In this document: positions 19,754-21,154 of the stretch, in pieces | Layout: the number at the start of each line of letters is the position of its first letter | How positions within the stretch are numbered: position 1 is the stretch's first letter | Source: a virus | IMG/VR virus record: IMGVR_UViG_3300044733_000950 | Span: 1-21,154 of that record | DNA length: 21,154 nt | Direction: 5' to 3' (one strand) | The notes under the pieces: generated by a model | What the model was told of the DNA's origin: nothing | The model's database searches: none | The model's input: only the letters and a program-made list of their open reading frames with translations | Program-made: the position numbers and the translations under genes

Positions 19754-19802
19754 CCCCAGTATTCCCTCTCATTGTCTGCCACAATGGGGGGGAAAGGGGG
19801 GG
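19754..19802 (+). ncRNA. Long G/C-strand hairpin after palindrome copy 6
   Basis: A 14-bp stem (19762-19775/19781-19794, with G-U pairs, loop CTGCC) is extended by four C-G pairs (19754-19757/19799-19802) across a small internal loop. The right arm has two runs of seven G. The left arm carries CAGTATTCCC, shared with the hairpin after palindrome copy 4. Confidence 0.55.
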
Positions 19803-19814
19803 CAAGACACTTCC

Positions 19815-19841
19815 GCACCGTCGCCAATGGGCGACAGGTGC
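19815..19841 (+). promoter_or_regulatory. Bulged-A hairpin before the Cas4-like nuclease gene
   Basis: Outer 5-bp stem 19815-19819/19837-19841, unpaired A at 19836, inner 6-bp stem 19820-19825/19830-19835, loop AATG. The topology is the same as at 12081-12107. The loop and first stem base contain an in-frame ATG (19827) of the downstream gene. No T-run follows. Confidence 0.6.
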
Positions 19842-19868
19842 TCACTTACATCACAGAAAAGAGAAGCA

Positions 19869-20738
19869 ATGCGTATAGAAAACGATAATGGAAGTTCCGT
19901 AGACCGAATCTACATCCGTCAGTCTTGGCTTGGTGACGCACTCATGTGTCCTGAGCGTGCAAGACTGACAGCCCTTTACCCTGAAGAACGTCGTGAGAAC
20001 GACTCAGCGATGATGGGCACAGCAGTACACACAGGCATTGAGTCTGTGTTGAAGAATGAAATCAGCCCAAGCGAAATCGGTGAGCGTTCTGTTTATGCGT
20101 TTCGTTCCAAAGAGTTAGAACTGGAACAGGCTGGCAAGGAAATCAACATTACTAACACCGACCCGAAGAACTGGGACAAGCACATCAACTCAATGGCAGA
20201 AGCATGGACTAGAGATATCTACCCTCATGTTCCATTGGGTGGGATAACAGAGTTCAAGTTTGAGGCAAAGGTTGCTGATGTAGAGAACTCTTTGTGGCAG
20301 TACGAACTTTGGTACGAAGGCACAATGGATTACTTCCACCCGGAAAGTATTTGGGACTGGAAGACTGCGGCTCGAAAGTATTACGAAGCCGAGAAGCAAT
20401 CACAAAACATTCAGTCGTCTGTTTACGCTTGCGCTGCAACCCGACTTGGGTTGATTGATTACACGGTGAACTTCAACTTCGGTGTGATGATTCGTAATGC
20501 TTCATCAACTGGTCAGATAGTGAACGTGACACGCACAGAAGAGCATGACAATTGGATTACAACTCAGACAACATCACTCGTCAATAGCGTACTATTGGCA
20601 CAAGGTCATTTGCCATCACAACGATGGCTCATGAACGACCAGCATCACCTCTGCTCACAGCGTTGGTGTTCAGTCTGGTCAAAATGCAAAGGCTCCATAA
20701 TCGGGGCACAAACTACAGATGCCGAGGAGGCAAACTAA
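19869..20738 (+). CDS. RecB/Cas4-like PD-(D/E)XK nuclease with iron-sulfur cysteines
   Basis: A 289-residue protein started at ATG 19869 (AGAGAAG upstream); an in-frame ATG at 19827 sits in a hairpin and lacks a ribosome site. Motifs: CPERARL with C27, GTAVH (H54), GTMDYF (D154), WDWKTA (D163, K165), Q182-x3-Y186, and C-terminal C262, C267 and C273. One N-terminal and three C-terminal cysteines around a RecB-type core are the plan of Cas4/AddB-like exonucleases with a [4Fe-4S] cluster. It probably resects DNA ends for phage recombination or replication. No CRISPR array or cas1/2 is in the window, so a CRISPR role is not implied. Its stop overlaps the next start. Confidence 0.8.
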   Translation: MRIENDNGSSVDRIYIRQSWLGDALMCPERARLTALYPEERRENDSAMMGTAVHTGIESVLKNEISPSEIGERSVYAFRSKELELEQAGKEINITNTDPKNWDKHINSMAEAWTRDIYPHVPLGGITEFKFEAKVADVENSLWQYELWYEGTMDYFHPESIWDWKTAARKYYEAEKQSQNIQSSVYACAATRLGLIDYTVNFNFGVMIRNASSTGQIVNVTRTEEHDNWITTQTTSLVNSVLLAQGHLPSQRWLMNDQHHLCSQRWCSVWSKCKGSIIGAQTTDAEEAN

Positions 20739-21154
20739 TGGATAAGGACAGAGCAATCATTACCCAAGTGTCAGCAAAGATTTCCGCTGACTTAGTAGAC
20801 AAGAGCGCAGGCACAGCCGAGAAACTCGGTGAGTTCGCACTCTTGTTTGATTCAATCAATAGCATCATGATGGAAACCATCTACGGTGCACAAGCAGAAG
20901 CAACAGCAATTGAGCAGAACAACTACATCGTTGAGAAAATCAAGGAAGAGTTGGGTGCAACACAAGTTGTGACTTCAGCAAGCCCAGCACCATTCACAGG
21001 TGTAACCATTGTTGGCAAGCAACACGGTCCAATTCCAGAGTGGCTCATCAAAGCGTGCAAGCGTGATGGTGTAAGCAAGGTGTACGACAATCGTGACGGT
21101 TTGGAACTCAACCCGAAGCGACCATCCTTCAAGGCAGTAGATGCTGAGAAGGCT
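20738..21154 (+). CDS. Hypothetical protein, possible ssDNA-binding partner (partial)
   Basis: The ATG at 20738 overlaps the nuclease stop (TAATG), with GAGGAGG upstream. 139 residues are visible and the frame is open at the right edge. The N-terminal helical part (TAEKLGEFALLFDSINSIMM) is followed by a Ser/Ala/Pro linker and a domain with IVGKQHGPIPEWLIKACKRD, then GVSKVYDNRDGLELNPKRPS. The HGPIPEWL...VYDNRD...NPKRPxFK block appears in phage proteins encoded beside recombination nucleases, as I recall, and may be single-strand DNA-binding. That assignment is weak. Coupling to the nuclease gene suggests a shared recombination or replication job. Confidence 0.6.
   Translation, partial: MDKDRAIITQVSAKISADLVDKSAGTAEKLGEFALLFDSINSIMMETIYGAQAEATAIEQNNYIVEKIKEELGATQVVTSASPAPFTGVTIVGKQHGPIPEWLIKACKRDGVSKVYDNRDGLELNPKRPSFKAVDAEKA

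Noticed and set aside
19869-20738. Reading the Cas4-like gene as evidence of a CRISPR system
   Set aside because: No repeat-spacer array and no cas1, cas2 or effector is visible; Cas4-type nucleases are common as phage recombination enzymes.

Overview
This window is a piece of a tailed double-stranded DNA phage (or its prophage). The host is very probably an actinobacterium. The main host clue is a WhiB-family regulator, which is restricted to Actinobacteria and their phages. Weaker clues are a DUF2746-like membrane protein and a secreted protein with the Thr/Val-rich stalks common in Acidimicrobiia-like surface proteins. Base composition by eye is mid-range, and neighbouring genes overlap tightly as in phages. 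No tRNA, IS element or CRISPR array was seen.

The window has two divergent arms that meet near 12.0 kb. The left arm (about 11973 down to 1, minus strand) is the virion module. In transcription order it holds: a small-terminase-like HTH protein, a zinc ribbon, two small virion proteins, a tail fibre, a fibre chaperone-like protein, a secreted Thr-rich protein, two small membrane proteins (holin candidates), large terminase, a zinc ribbon, a DUF2746-like membrane protein, portal, scaffold, major capsid protein, a decoration-like protein, two tiny basic proteins, a Cys-rich small protein and a neck protein that runs off the left edge. Several starts in this arm have only a weak Shine-Dalgarno but carry the box GTAACGAA 13-15 nt before the start codon.

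The right arm (12143 to the right edge, plus strand) begins with three small basic proteins closed by an intrinsic terminator. A non-structural module follows. At its centre are two paralogous amidoligase-like proteins (14242-15057 and 15511-16545) and a class II glutamine-amidotransferase-like protein (16611-17627). Downstream lie small hypothetical genes, a WhiB regulator, a secreted lysozyme/transglycosylase-like lysin, a RecB/Cas4-like nuclease and an open gene at the right edge.

The right arm is cut into transcription-unit-sized pieces by six copies of a 22-bp palindrome (AACTGAGA, six bases, TCTCAGTT), nearly always touching a stop codon and always in the same orientation. Three copies are followed by long G-U-containing hairpins. 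Two further hairpins of identical topology (6-bp stem, 4-base loop, 3' bulged A, 5-bp stem) precede the genes at 12143 and 19869, both after similar G-rich tracts. The divergent region holds an inverted pair of GTAACGAA boxes, a perfect 7-bp inverted repeat and a strong G-quadruplex motif. The amidoligase/amidotransferase cassette and these repeated control elements are the parts most worth following up. Functions are inferred from motifs by eye; no database search was possible.
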